Source: Chitinophaga rupis (GTDB lineage: Bacteria; Bacteroidota; Bacteroidia; Chitinophagales; Chitinophagaceae). Taken from it: 64,000 nucleotides of DNA. Position numbers and translations under genes: made by a program. Within the stretch, counting starts at the first letter, position 1. Each line of letters begins with the position of its first letter. Shown here piece by piece: positions 1-8,386 of this stretch. Below the pieces are notes generated by a model. That model did no database searches and was not told the origin of the DNA. It was given only the letters and a program-made list of their open reading frames with translations. The stretch lies in the NCBI RefSeq assembly GCF_900109685.1, contig NZ_FOBB01000002.1:738085-802084 (forward strand), given 5' to 3'.

Positions 1-554
1 TCCTGAATAGCGGCGGCGTCGTTTTGTTTAAAGAACTGCTTCATGGCTTTAAACTCCCTTTTCTGATCAAATTTTTCCTTCCTGGGGGCTGGTGGAGCTG
101 CTGTTCTATTCTTCATTTCCTGCAACCGTTTTAGCATTTCATCACGGGAATAGGTGGCAACAGGTAGATCTACAGCTGATTTACGCTCCTGGTATTGCTT
201 ATAATACTGTAAAAAAGTTAAAAAGGCCGGAAGGTCAGTGTTGATAAATACCGGCGGCGTTCCTTTTTCAGTATGGATGCTAAAAACAGCTCCGGAACGT
301 TCTTCTAAGACAATAATGCTGACGTGCTCCCATTCGTATCCTATTTGCCAATAGATCTTTCCGTTAGCCCGAAATTCCTGCAAGCTACCTGGGAGATGGA
401 TGCCCAGCGCAATTTCTTTCGATGCTGCAGGCAATCCGTTTTCTTCCAGCCAGGTTTTTGTTGCGGCTGGCAGCTGTGCATTGCTCAGCTGTGCATCAGT
501 AAAGGTAATTACCCCCTGCTTGTATAAATCCTGTAATTGTTCTTTGTTGATCAT
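1..554 (-). CDS. SUKH-like immunity-family protein (3' truncated by window edge)
   Basis: The reading frame starts at an ATG (complement of 552-554) and stays open to the window edge, giving 184 codons without a stop. The N-terminus begins MINKEQLQDLYKQGVITF. The middle contains the segment LPAATKTWLEENGLPAASKE followed by a strand-rich part (GKIYWQIGYEWEHVSIIVLE, then VFSIHTEKGTPPVFINTDL), and the C-terminal part is charged (EKFDQKREFKAMKQFFKQ). This layout resembles SUKH-4-type immunity proteins, which neutralise polymorphic toxins in the cytoplasm. The family call is from memory of its pattern, not from a search. The gene would end left of the window, and its toxin partner, if any, is not visible. 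The short plus-strand frames over this stretch are its antisense shadows. Confidence 0.6.
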   Translation of the reverse strand, partial: MINKEQLQDLYKQGVITFTDAQLSNAQLPAATKTWLEENGLPAASKEIALGIHLPGSLQEFRANGKIYWQIGYEWEHVSIIVLEERSGAVFSIHTEKGTPPVFINTDLPAFLTFLQYYKQYQERKSAVDLPVATYSRDEMLKRLQEMKNRTAAPPAPRKEKFDQKREFKAMKQFFKQNDAAAIQ

Positions 555-696
555 AATACACTGGTATGGGCATTTAAATAATGCTTATCTCCATATTCAA
601 AATTATGGATTACATTGGCATTTGGGTGCCTGCCGGCTAAATAATTCGCAATCGGCATCTATGCTTATCAATCAATGTTAGACGGTTCAGTCTTTA

Positions 697-1434
697 TTAC
701 CAGGGCACTTCTCCCGTTTCAGGATTATTTTCTTCACTAAAGAATTTTCCGGTTGGTCCATCTTTGTCAATCAAAGCATATTTTACAATTCGCTTTCCGG
801 CAACTTCCACACTTCCTGGCCCACGATGACCATTGAAATCCGTCTTTGTATATCCCGGGCAAACAGCGTTTATTTTGAAGTTGCTATCCCTTAGCTCGTA
901 TGCCAAAACAACTGTATACATATTCATTGCTGATTTTGAAGAAAGATAAACAGCTCCTTTGTAGTCGTAATATTTGTATGAAGGATCGCTGTGCAAAGTA
1001 ATTGAACCTTGACTTGAACTTACATTTACAATACGGGGTTGAGAAGATTTTTTCAATAGATCAATAAATGCCTGTGTAACTCTTACGACCCCGTAAACAT
1101 TTGCATCGTATGCTGTTTTGAACTGCTCTATGGTTGAATCAAGTGCAGCTTGTGGATAGCCACCATAAATGCCAGCGTTATTGATAAGTATGTCTAACGT
1201 TTTTGTTTTCCTGCCGATCTCTGTACGGGCATTTTTTACAGATCCATCATCTGTAATGTCAAGCTGAATAGCCTCTACATTGCTTAGTCCTTCTGCCAAT
1301 AATTTATTCATGGCTGCTATGCCGTTTTCTAAATTGCGGCTGCCGAGGTAAACATAAATCCCTTTTTGAGCAAGTTGCCGTGCAACTTCAAAGCCAATGC
1401 TTTTGTTAGCTCCTGTTACTAATGCTGATTTCAT
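697..1434 (-). CDS. SDR family NAD(P)-dependent oxidoreductase
   Basis: A classical short-chain dehydrogenase/reductase of 245 residues, the usual length. The cofactor-binding glycine motif TGANKSIG lies at residues 7-14, the NNAG structural motif at 85-88, the catalytic serine around 139-141 and the YxxxK pair at Y163/K167 (YLSSK). It should be a cytoplasmic carbonyl or alcohol oxidoreductase; the substrate cannot be read from sequence, though the C-terminus (GPTGKFFSEENNPETGEVPW) resembles carbonyl-reductase-like SDRs. It lies 80 bp downstream of a co-oriented AraC regulator, so the two probably form a regulator/target pair. Codon use is AT-rich, like the rest of the first 9 kb. Confidence 0.9.
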   Translation of the reverse strand: MKSALVTGANKSIGFEVARQLAQKGIYVYLGSRNLENGIAAMNKLLAEGLSNVEAIQLDITDDGSVKNARTEIGRKTKTLDILINNAGIYGGYPQAALDSTIEQFKTAYDANVYGVVRVTQAFIDLLKKSSQPRIVNVSSSQGSITLHSDPSYKYYDYKGAVYLSSKSAMNMYTVVLAYELRDSNFKINAVCPGYTKTDFNGHRGPGSVEVAGKRIVKYALIDKDGPTGKFFSEENNPETGEVPW

Positions 1435-1514
1435 TTTTTTTTTGTTTAAATTAATGAAGCAAAAGTAGATAGCTGAAAAACAGAGGAGATGGACAAATCA
1501 ATTTATTACCTTGA

Positions 1515-2378
1515 CTAATCTTGCCGGGCTTTTAAAAACTCACTTACGCTTTTTCCTGTACATTTTTTGAAAAATCTTGAAAAGTAATCAGGGTCATTAA
1601 AGCCCAATTCGTAAGCTAATTCTTTTACAGAAAGGGGAGAGTACTGTAATTTTCGCTGTGCTTCAATCATTAAGCGGTTAGTAAAAAAGTCTTTTGGCGA
1701 AACTCCCGAATATTCTTTTACAATCCGGTATAAGCTGTTTGGGGTTAATGCCAATTTTTCGGCTATTGCATTTACAGAAGGTTGCTCCGTAAGATGGGTT
1801 TCCACCACTAATTTGAATTCAATAAACTTTGATAGATTGGTATTTAGAATATTTATTGGTGCTGTGTTTTTGAAATAAGCACTATTCAATTCTGTTAATA
1901 GTGAGCTCAGGTAAGATAATACTATTTCTGTGTCGGTCGGATGTTCGTCTATGTGAAGTATTTGATTTAAAATTTCAAAAACTTTTCTCACTCTCTCCCT
2001 TGTAGCATTGGCAAAAATTATAGTCTGTGAGTTTAAAGGATTAACTAAAAAAGGAAATTGTTGTGGCAGCAATGCTAATGTGTTTTCATCAAATAATACT
2101 TTGAAGTATTTAAGGTTAGCTGTTTTAGGTGGAGGGATAAAAACCTGGTTAGGCATTGCAAAAAGCAAATGTCCATCAGTAAGCGTGATGTCTTGTAAAT
2201 CCAAATTGTATGTAATAGATCCGCTGTCAACCAACACTATAAAATAAGAAGAGAGCTTTCGGGGTTGTAGGATCTTTTGCTCGATATCAGCAGAAGGATA
2301 AGGATTATTGTTTGAAACAATCTTTATACTCAACTTGTCGTTTTGTACGCTCTCAAATTTTTCGTTTGTCTCTTGCAT
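1515..2378 (-). CDS. AraC family transcriptional regulator
   Basis: A 287-residue protein with an N-terminal cupin-like sensor region (roughly 20-170) and a C-terminal double helix-turn-helix of the AraC/XylS type (roughly 185-285). The signature is visible in IAEKLALTPNSLYRIVKEYS for the first HTH and ELAYELGFNDPDYFSRFFKK for the second, ending in TGKSVSEFLKAR. Such proteins bind DNA directly, usually activating nearby genes in response to a small ligand or stress. The SDR gene immediately downstream on the same strand is the most likely target. The 420-bp upstream interval separates it from copB and contains a GC-rich palindromic block. Confidence 0.92.
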   Translation of the reverse strand: MQETNEKFESVQNDKLSIKIVSNNNPYPSADIEQKILQPRKLSSYFIVLVDSGSITYNLDLQDITLTDGHLLFAMPNQVFIPPPKTANLKYFKVLFDENTLALLPQQFPFLVNPLNSQTIIFANATRERVRKVFEILNQILHIDEHPTDTEIVLSYLSSLLTELNSAYFKNTAPINILNTNLSKFIEFKLVVETHLTEQPSVNAIAEKLALTPNSLYRIVKEYSGVSPKDFFTNRLMIEAQRKLQYSPLSVKELAYELGFNDPDYFSRFFKKCTGKSVSEFLKARQD

Positions 2379-2798
2379 ATTGTCTTAGATTGTTCAGATG
2401 AGCAGCCGGATTTAAAGTTACATACAACTTACAACAAATTACACAAATATATTAACTGTTTTTGTATATGAATACCAGGCCTGTAAGCCGGACCGGAGAG
2501 CTGCCCGGCCGGAAGACCTGGCAACCGTAAGCCGCGTGACAGGTGTGCGCCAGTGTCGGCATAAGGCGCGGCTGCATGGAGCGCAGCGGAACGCTGCCAT
2601 AGCCGGCGCCTGGCGCGCGGCTTACCTGCCGGGAGACCGCTTTATCCGCAGTTGAGAGGCCGTGGTGTTGTTGAGAATTGGATCTGCCCAATAGTAGCAA
2701 TGCGGATGAACGGAATGCGACGCAAGAATGTTTAATAGAGATCCTGCCGCTGGATTTATAACATTAACTTTGCCCCGCGTTCACTTATTTGCGGGCAT
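2379..2798. other. Intergenic region between AraC gene and copB
   Basis: About 420 bp without a convincing gene. The part near the AraC start (2379-2465) is AT-rich and should carry its promoter. The middle (about 2474-2640) is a GC-rich palindromic block described separately, and the right part lies downstream of the copB stop. An 82-codon frame across the block is not believed because it simply follows the GC-rich palindromes. Confidence 0.6.
2474..2640. repeat. GC-rich palindromic block (REP/BIME-like)
   Basis: The sequence contains a perfect 10-bp inverted repeat GTAAGCCGCG (2527-2536) / CGCGGCTTAC (2616-2625). It also contains a nested pair GCGCCAG (2547-2553) / CTGGCGC (2610-2616) and an outer CCAGG/CCTGG pair around 2475-2520. 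The block is far more GC-rich than the AT-rich DNA on both sides and lies downstream of copB. It may be a repetitive extragenic palindrome or a structured 3' end; only one copy is visible here. Confidence 0.5.
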
Positions 2799-4862
2799 TT
2801 AGCTTTTTACCTTTAACAGTTTAGCATTAATTGCCACCACTATAGTGCTTACACTCATCAGGATAGCGCCCATTGCAGGGCTTAACATAAACGCCGGGTA
2901 TAATATTCCTGCAGCCAATGGAATAGCCACTACGTTATACCCAACGGCCCATATTAAATTCTGTACCATTTTACGATATGTAGCCCTGCCAAAGGAAATC
3001 ATTTGAACCACATCTTTTGGATCGCTGTTCACTAATATGATGTCGGCGGTTTCGGCGGCAACATCCGTACCGGAGCCCACGGCTATACCAACATCTGCCT
3101 GCGCTAAGGCCGGTGCATCATTTACTCCATCGCCGGTCATTGCTACAATCTCGCCTCTATCCTGAAACTCTTTGACCTTGTTTTGCTTTTCATGCGGCAG
3201 CACATTGGCTAAGTATCCGTCCATATGCAGCTTTTGGGCTACTGATGCAGCTACTTTCTCATTATCACCAGTTAACAAAAAGGATTTGATGTTCATTTGT
3301 TTTAATGCAGCAATAGCGTCAGCAGCTGTTTCTCTTATACCATCTGCCAGCGTAATGATGCCAACAGGAATGTCGTCTATCAGTACAAAGTTTACGGTAT
3401 CTGTTGACTGATCTATTTCAGCGGGGATAGTGGGTATGTCTTTCCTTTCCTGTTTAAAATAGTTAGGCCCGGCTGCCACCACTTTCTTTCCGTTTACGGT
3501 ACCACTTACACCAATACCCTGCATATATTGAAAGCCGGTGGATTGCCATAAGGTTAGGTTTTTATCTTTCAGTCTGCGCATTATACCCCCGGCAATATGG
3601 TGCTCAGAATTTTGTTGAATAGCGGCCGTATACTGTAATAATTCATCTGCAGTATATTGATCGTTTAATGGAATGATCTGCTGTACTTCATATGAACCTT
3701 TCGTAAGGGTACCTGTTTTATCGAAAATAATGGTGGTTAAATTCCTGGCATTTTCAAAAGCTGTACGGTTACGAATTAGTAAGCCCTGCATTGCCGATAA
3801 AGTAGTAGATACGGCAATGACAAGCGGTATAGCAACACCCAAAGCATGTGGACAGGAGGTTACCATTACGGTAACCATCCGTTCCAAAGCAAAGGAAAGC
3901 TCATGCCCGGCGGTTAACCACACTATAAATGTAATGACCCCTACACTAATGGAAACAATGGTTAACCACATAGCTACCTTGCCTGCCAGGTTCTGAGTGT
4001 TGGATTTGACGCCCTGTGCTGATTGTACCATTGTAACAACCTTATTGAGATAGCTATCATTACCGGCACCGGTAACCCTGATCTTTAAAACACCATCGCC
4101 GTTTACGGAACCTCCAATGACCTTTGCCTCTTTCCCTTTTTTAACAGGCAGGCTTTCACCGGTGAGCATACTTTCATTTACTCTGGAGCTGCCTTCCAAT
4201 ATCTGTCCGTCTGCCGGGATCTTTTCACCGGGTTTTACAATGATCACATCATTCGTTTGTAATTCCTTTAAAGGAATATCTCTCACTTCGGCATTACGTT
4301 CGACATGAACAATAGCGGGTAACAGGGCTACCAGCGATTCCAGCGCCCGGGAGGCGGCCATTTGTGATTTCATTTCAAGCCAGTGCCCCAGCAGCATAAT
4401 ATCAATCAGCGTGGCTAATTCCCAAAAGAAATCCATACCCTGTAATCCAAACACCACAGCTACGCTGTATACATAGGCAGTAGTGATAGCCACGGCCACC
4501 AATGTCATCATACCAGGGTTCCGGTATTTTAGCTCTCTTGTTAACCCTACCAGGAACGGCCAGCCGCCATACACATAAATAAAGCTGCTGAGTGCCAGCA
4601 GTACATATTTATCGCCTGGAAAAGTAAATGTAAATCCCATCCATTGCTGGATCATATGTGATAGTAGCAGTACAGGAATAGTTAATGCCACGCATAGCCA
4701 AAAGCGTTTTAAAAAGTCGGCCGTATGGTGGCCGGCGTGCTCATTATGGCTGCTTGTGTGATCCTGCGCTTTGTGATGAGTGTGTTGGTCTGTTTTCGTA
4801 GCAGCAGGCGCATGCTCCTGGTGATGCTCATGCTGTTCGTGTTGGCTATGTATGTGTTCCAT
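2799..4862 (-). CDS. copB: Copper-translocating P1B-type ATPase (CopB-like)
   Basis: A 687-residue heavy-metal ATPase that exports copper across the inner membrane. The N-terminus (1-47) is very His-rich and replaces the usual CxxC metal domain. The actuator motif TGES is at 234-237, the membrane metal-binding motif is CPH (337-339, typical of the CopB/P1B-3 subgroup rather than CPC), the phosphorylation motif DKTGT is at 381-385, and the hinge reads GDGVNDAPAL. The nucleotide-binding HP dipeptide found in most P1B ATPases reads HH here (SEHHIAGG, 421-422). Eight membrane helices are expected. It ends a run of co-oriented metal-related genes (DUF305, haem-binding, DUF3347, HYC_CC_PP), which supports a copper or silver resistance role. 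Confidence 0.93.
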   Translation of the reverse strand: MEHIHSQHEQHEHHQEHAPAATKTDQHTHHKAQDHTSSHNEHAGHHTADFLKRFWLCVALTIPVLLLSHMIQQWMGFTFTFPGDKYVLLALSSFIYVYGGWPFLVGLTRELKYRNPGMMTLVAVAITTAYVYSVAVVFGLQGMDFFWELATLIDIMLLGHWLEMKSQMAASRALESLVALLPAIVHVERNAEVRDIPLKELQTNDVIIVKPGEKIPADGQILEGSSRVNESMLTGESLPVKKGKEAKVIGGSVNGDGVLKIRVTGAGNDSYLNKVVTMVQSAQGVKSNTQNLAGKVAMWLTIVSISVGVITFIVWLTAGHELSFALERMVTVMVTSCPHALGVAIPLVIAVSTTLSAMQGLLIRNRTAFENARNLTTIIFDKTGTLTKGSYEVQQIIPLNDQYTADELLQYTAAIQQNSEHHIAGGIMRRLKDKNLTLWQSTGFQYMQGIGVSGTVNGKKVVAAGPNYFKQERKDIPTIPAEIDQSTDTVNFVLIDDIPVGIITLADGIRETAADAIAALKQMNIKSFLLTGDNEKVAASVAQKLHMDGYLANVLPHEKQNKVKEFQDRGEIVAMTGDGVNDAPALAQADVGIAVGSGTDVAAETADIILVNSDPKDVVQMISFGRATYRKMVQNLIWAVGYNVVAIPLAAGILYPAFMLSPAMGAILMSVSTIVVAINAKLLKVKS

Positions 4863-4956
4863 ACGTTCGTTTTTAGTATTTGAACTTAATGTATTATTCT
4901 CACACCTATTAAGGGCTTCCTGTGGCTGGTGTGTATACTTTTTTTGTTGTATTGAA

Positions 4957-5445
4957 TCACTTCTTATCCATCTCCTTTAATTTGGCTTTCATAAACTCTA
5001 TTTCCTTTTGTTGGGATGAAATAATATCGTTAGCAAGTTGCTTTATCTCAGGATCGCTTATTTCTGTTTCTTTAACCATAAGGATGGCCGATGCATGGTG
5101 CGGGATCATTGATTTTAGAAATTGCCGTTCGGAAACAGCGGTTTGATTCCTGATAAATAAGAAGCACATTATTAATACTATGCAGCTTATTAAAATAATG
5201 AAAAGGTTAAGTTTCCTATTCTTATACATACTACCCATTAGAGCTAGCTCAATAATTGCCATAGGAGCTGCCATAAGGCCTGCCATGTAAAACTGATTAA
5301 TATTAGGTATAACATTGGCCAGCCTATCAACCATTGAATACATAAGTATGTACATGGCTATATAGGAGAGTATCACCATCAATAATAGCTTTTTATATTG
5401 CATGGTGTTTGCATTGCCCGTTTTATTTGTGTGATGCATTTCCAT
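4957..5445 (-). CDS. DUF305 family membrane protein
   Basis: A 162-residue protein with three hydrophobic segments (about residues 17-42, 51-75 and 81-99) followed by a helical C-terminal domain. That domain has the DUF305 hallmark MIPHHASAILMVKE and the second helix IKQLANDIISSQQKEIEFMK. The paired histidines and methionines are thought to bind metal, and DUF305 proteins frequently sit next to copper-resistance genes. It lies 94 bp upstream of copB and 40 bp downstream of the haem-binding gene on the same strand, so it is probably co-transcribed. The exact biochemical role is not established. Confidence 0.85.
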   Translation of the reverse strand: MEMHHTNKTGNANTMQYKKLLLMVILSYIAMYILMYSMVDRLANVIPNINQFYMAGLMAAPMAIIELALMGSMYKNRKLNLFIILISCIVLIMCFLFIRNQTAVSERQFLKSMIPHHASAILMVKETEISDPEIKQLANDIISSQQKEIEFMKAKLKEMDKK

Positions 5446-5485
5446 TTTTTATACGTTTTATTGTTTTTTAAATAATACGTTTTAC

Positions 5486-5950
5486 TTATTTATCTGTCGA
5501 AAGCCTGGTTTTTGCTGTATTAACCCAATCAAGTAGAATCCTTTTGTCAGCGGGTGAAAGCGCTGCATTTTTATGGATTAATGTATAGGCGGGCAAGGGC
5601 ATTGTACGGTCATTAATGCTGTTTTCGATTGACTGTAATTTGTTTTGTTGCCTGCGCCTGGAATAATTTCCAAATTCACTGAAATTAAGCGCTGCCTTCC
5701 CTTTTCTTATATGTGATGCCAACCACCAGCCAACAGGTTGGATATTGGAATACCATGGATAGGTGGTGTTGTTGCTATGACAGTCAAAACAGGATTTTTG
5801 CAAAATAACTTGTACATCACCTGACAGGCTATAAATCCTTGATATATCTGTTGGTGATAGCTGCCCGCTTTTGTTGCGGGCAGGCTGTATAAATTGAATT
5901 GCAACGAACACAGCAAATAACACCAGCAGCCATTTCTTTGTTCGGCTCAT
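5486..5950 (-). CDS. Haem-binding domain protein (cytochrome c-like, membrane-anchored)
   Basis: A 154-residue protein with an N-terminal membrane anchor or signal (KWLLVLFAVFVAIQFIQPA). One c-type haem site CFDCH (about residues 54-58) follows, in the context CFDCHSNNTTYPWYSNIQPV, which is the signature of the Bacteroidota haem-binding domain (PF14376-like). The segment GWWLASHIRKGKAALNFSEF is also typical. It should face the periplasm and carry one covalent haem. It lies between the DUF3347 gene (6-bp gap) and the DUF305 gene, so it is part of the presumed copper operon, perhaps in redox handling of the metal; that link is inference. Confidence 0.85.
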   Translation of the reverse strand: MSRTKKWLLVLFAVFVAIQFIQPARNKSGQLSPTDISRIYSLSGDVQVILQKSCFDCHSNNTTYPWYSNIQPVGWWLASHIRKGKAALNFSEFGNYSRRRQQNKLQSIENSINDRTMPLPAYTLIHKNAALSPADKRILLDWVNTAKTRLSTDK

Positions 5951-5956
5951 ATCTGT

Positions 5957-6541
5957 TTACTTTAGTTCTTCCTTTACAGATCCACATGTGGGCATTGACT
6001 TACCTAAATAAGGATTAGCAATTTCTTTTGTTTCGCTTATCCAATCTGCCCCCTTATTATTATTGTACATTAGGCAATGGTCGTAATACAATGTTACTCC
6101 TCCGCCAATTGTTTTTGCCAATTGATATATATCCTTGCTTAGCATATCAAAATGTTCACGCTGATGTTTGATGTTGCTGCCGTTTTTTCCAATGTGCTCT
6201 GCATGTTCCCTGGCATCGTCTTCAATGTCTTCATAAGTTGCCTTCTGTTTCGTTGTTAGTGCAGATTTGTCGAACTTTTCAAATGCCTCTACCATGGTAT
6301 TACCCGCAGTTGCGGCACCGTTTCCATCATCATTCGCCAGTGCATTTTTCATATCCAGATAGCCGTTGATGATCCCGTTAACCGAAGATGAAGGTTTGGT
6401 ATTTATAGCTTGTTGTTCTGCGCTATTGGATGCAGGCGTTGGTTGAGCAGCGTCATTAGTGGTATTTGGCTGCTTATTGCCACTATTGCAGGCTATTAGA
6501 AATGTGAAGGTGATTGCCGCTATTAAAATAATATATTTCAT
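5957..6541 (-). CDS. DUF3347 domain lipoprotein
   Basis: A 194-residue protein with a lipoprotein signal (FLIACN, lipobox Cys18), a low-complexity Thr/Asn/Ala linker and a DUF3347 domain from about residue 50. The domain shows the typical start NGIINGYLDMKNALANDD and end NPYLGKSMPTCGSVKEEL. DUF3347 occurs alone or fused to CusB-type efflux adaptors and is linked to periplasmic copper binding; the conserved Cys and Met near the C-terminus (MPTCG) could be ligands. It precedes the haem-binding gene by 6 bp. A fragment matching the same C-terminal motif lies about 100 bp upstream, so a second copy may have existed. Confidence 0.85.
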   Translation of the reverse strand: MKYIILIAAITFTFLIACNSGNKQPNTTNDAAQPTPASNSAEQQAINTKPSSSVNGIINGYLDMKNALANDDGNGAATAGNTMVEAFEKFDKSALTTKQKATYEDIEDDAREHAEHIGKNGSNIKHQREHFDMLSKDIYQLAKTIGGGVTLYYDHCLMYNNNKGADWISETKEIANPYLGKSMPTCGSVKEELK

Positions 6542-6635
6542 GTTTGTTTCTTTTTGGTATGATGAATAAACGGTCTATAGAAGGTGAACCTAGGTCTAAA
6601 GGCTCATCTTCACATGGAACGATATAAAGAGAAAG

Positions 6636-6713
6636 TTATTTAATGGTGTCACTTACTTTACCACAGGTAAGTATTTGACTACCGAAGTATGGGTTCTTAA
6701 TATTTGGTTTCAT
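6636..6713 (-). pseudogene. Remnant of a second DUF3347/CusB C-terminus (25 codons)
   Basis: A short frame starting at an ATG (6711-6713 complement) reads MKPNIKNPYFGSQILTCGKV and ends after SDTIK with TAA. It matches the conserved C-terminus of DUF3347 and CusB-type proteins and parallels the intact neighbour, whose end reads NPYLGKSMPTCGSVKEEL. The frame is open a further 19 codons upstream of the ATG (YYSCLKFFSLNIKS is readable), but that part does not look like the domain. It is most simply the 3' stump left by deletion of a paralogous gene; a functional microprotein is possible but less likely. Confidence 0.6.
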
Positions 6714-6791
6714 CTTAATTGATTTAATGTTTAGGGAAAAAAATTTCAGGCATGAGTAATAAACCCATGCAAATCAAAACATTAAACCAAA

Positions 6792-7250
6792 TCAAATCTG
6801 GAAACTCTGAATAGCCACGCGAATGTCCGATATGGGAGGATGGTAACTTCGGACAAAGTATTTAATATTTGTAGTTGCTTCAAAAGCAGCTAAAATATTT
6901 ATGTTATAAAATGAGTAGACAAATGAGGTAAAGAATATGGGGTTAATTGCAGTATTTAAAGACTGAGGTACTGATTTGTCAAGCTGGGAGAATTTTGTCA
7001 CCGGGTCATTACAGCAATTGTCTTTTTTATCTTTTGAATGATGATGGCCGCCTGCAACATCATGATGATGGGATTTATCATGATGATGAGAATGATGATG
7101 ATCTATTACTTCCGTTTCTTCATGATGATCAGCAATGTTAAGGCCTAAGTTCATTCCGACAGAACAGGCAAAGCCAACAACCATATTGAGCGAGAATATG
7201 ATCAACAGCAATGATGCCTTTAACTGTATGGATGTATTTCTTTTCATCAA
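6792..7250 (-). CDS. HYC_CC_PP family His-rich secreted protein
   Basis: A 152-residue protein with an N-terminal signal or anchor (ASLLLIIFSLNMVVGFACS), a dense histidine cluster at about residues 41-73, a CC pair at 79-80 (DNCCND), and the conserved tail YHPPISDIRVAIQSFQI. This order (His/Cys, CC, PP) matches the HYC_CC_PP family found beside copper and other metal genes in Bacteroidota. The His-rich stretch should bind metal in the periplasm. It is the first gene of the copper block on the minus strand. Its upstream region holds two hairpins and an AT-rich promoter stretch. Confidence 0.8.
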   Translation of the reverse strand: MMKRNTSIQLKASLLLIIFSLNMVVGFACSVGMNLGLNIADHHEETEVIDHHHSHHHDKSHHHDVAGGHHHSKDKKDNCCNDPVTKFSQLDKSVPQSLNTAINPIFFTSFVYSFYNINILAAFEATTNIKYFVRSYHPPISDIRVAIQSFQI

Positions 7251-7361
7251 ACGTTGAGCAAAAGTACTATTTTCTGATATGATATAACAATTTGATAACC
7301 ATAAAGGTAATATTCAGAGCATTTCGCAAGTTGCATAATTATGGAAAAAATTTATATAATT

Positions 7362-7427
7362 ACCAGTTTGCCAGCATAGGTAAACTGGACAGGAAAGCCG
7401 CGTAAATCGTGCGATTTATGCGGCTTT
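7362..7427. terminator. Two adjacent hairpins; the second is a strong terminator-like stem
   Basis: The first stem is CCAGTTT (7363-7369) / AAACTGG (7382-7388). The second is a nearly perfect 16-bp stem, AAAGCCGCGTAAATCG (7394-7409) / CGATTTATGCGGCTTT (7412-7427), with one G-T position and A/T-rich edges. It lies between the 3' end of the SDR/small-membrane-protein unit and the start of the HYC_CC_PP gene, where termination of minus-strand transcripts is expected. Confidence 0.6.
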
Positions 7428-7483
7428 GTAAGTTTTTAAGATCCTTGTGGCGAACCCATTGGTACAAAACCCGAACCATTTTA

Positions 7484-7699
7484 TCAGCGATCTGAAGTGA
7501 ATATACGAGTTATTATATGTACCACCGGCAATCCTACAAATACCATCCAGGGCACTAAAATCAGTGTTAGGATTAATGTTCGCAGGAATAATGGCATTGC
7601 TGACAAATGGCTGGCAAACAACGCATAAAAGAGTGTTATGGAAGGATATATTACTACCCAGATTTTAATGGATTGAATAATTTTGGCTTTAATCTTCAT
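7484..7699 (-). CDS. Small two-helix membrane protein
   Basis: A 71-residue basic protein with two hydrophobic helices (about 12-30 and 38-60), joined by a short SHLSAMPLF loop and ending in TRIFTSDR. It starts 10 bp after the stop of the upstream SDR gene on the same strand, so it should be co-transcribed with that SDR and perhaps the AraC gene. No family is recognised with certainty; similar short membrane proteins (DUF2798-like) have two helices and unknown function. The tight spacing and membrane-like composition support a real gene. Confidence 0.6.
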   Translation of the reverse strand: MKIKAKIIQSIKIWVVIYPSITLFYALFASHLSAMPLFLRTLILTLILVPWMVFVGLPVVHIITRIFTSDR

Positions 7700-7709
7700 T
7701 GCATTTTTT

Positions 7710-8306
7710 TTACGGTTTAATGATTTGTCCTGTTATTGCTCCAAACAAACTTTTCTTAAAGCCAAATTCCATCTGTCTCATTGTGGTAGGAATTTCTCCA
7801 GGGAAATAAGGAAAATATTGGGGCGAATTTTCAATTACTGTTGGGCTAACAGCATTGATACGGATACCGTTTTGTAACTCAATTGATGCGGCTCTTACAA
7901 AACCTTCTACTGCTCCATTTGCAGCAGATGCGTTGGCAAAATTAATTTGTGGTTCATGGGTTAATGCACCTGTGATAAGTGTAAATGAACCTTTTGGATT
8001 GATGTAATGCTGGCCAATTAGAACCAAATTGATTTGTCCCATCATTTTTCCTTCCATTCCAATTCTGAAAGTTTGGTCTGTTAGGTTTTTCCATGGGCCA
8101 ACAAAAGTTGGTCCAGCGGTAGAAATCAAAGCATCAAAAGCGCCAATCTTGGCAAACATTTCTTCTATTGATTGGGTTGATGCTGTATCAACTTGCACAT
8201 CGGTTGACGAACGGCTTGCCCTGATTATTTCGTGATTTTCTTTTTCTAACGCCTTGGCTAAATACTGCCCCATTGTGCCTGATGCACCTACAATTACTAT
8301 TTTCAT
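7710..8306 (-). CDS. Short-chain dehydrogenase (short atypical SDR)
   Basis: A 198-residue protein with an N-terminal Rossmann motif (VGASGTMGQYLAKAL, residues 6-20), an STAG motif in place of NNAG, and a later NASAANGAVEGFVRAASIEL helix where the catalytic YxxxK normally sits; the usual Tyr is not obvious. This matches the short SDR group seen as AraC targets in many bacteria. It lies 80 bp downstream of a co-oriented AraC regulator and 10 bp upstream of a small membrane protein. It is the second AraC/SDR arrangement in the left part of the window. The substrate is unknown. Confidence 0.85.
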   Translation of the reverse strand: MKIVIVGASGTMGQYLAKALEKENHEIIRASRSSTDVQVDTASTQSIEEMFAKIGAFDALISTAGPTFVGPWKNLTDQTFRIGMEGKMMGQINLVLIGQHYINPKGSFTLITGALTHEPQINFANASAANGAVEGFVRAASIELQNGIRINAVSPTVIENSPQYFPYFPGEIPTTMRQMEFGFKKSLFGAITGQIIKP

Positions 8307-8386
8307 GTTTTATCATTTTTAATTCTTTGCAAAATTACCTTATGATAAAGCTTGGCTAATAGGACAAAAGTTTAGTCCCGCAGGAT

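Noticed and set aside
2452..2700. 82-codon minus-strand frame
   Set aside because: It runs through the GC-rich palindromic block, has no family resemblance and an odd composition; the palindromes explain its openness.
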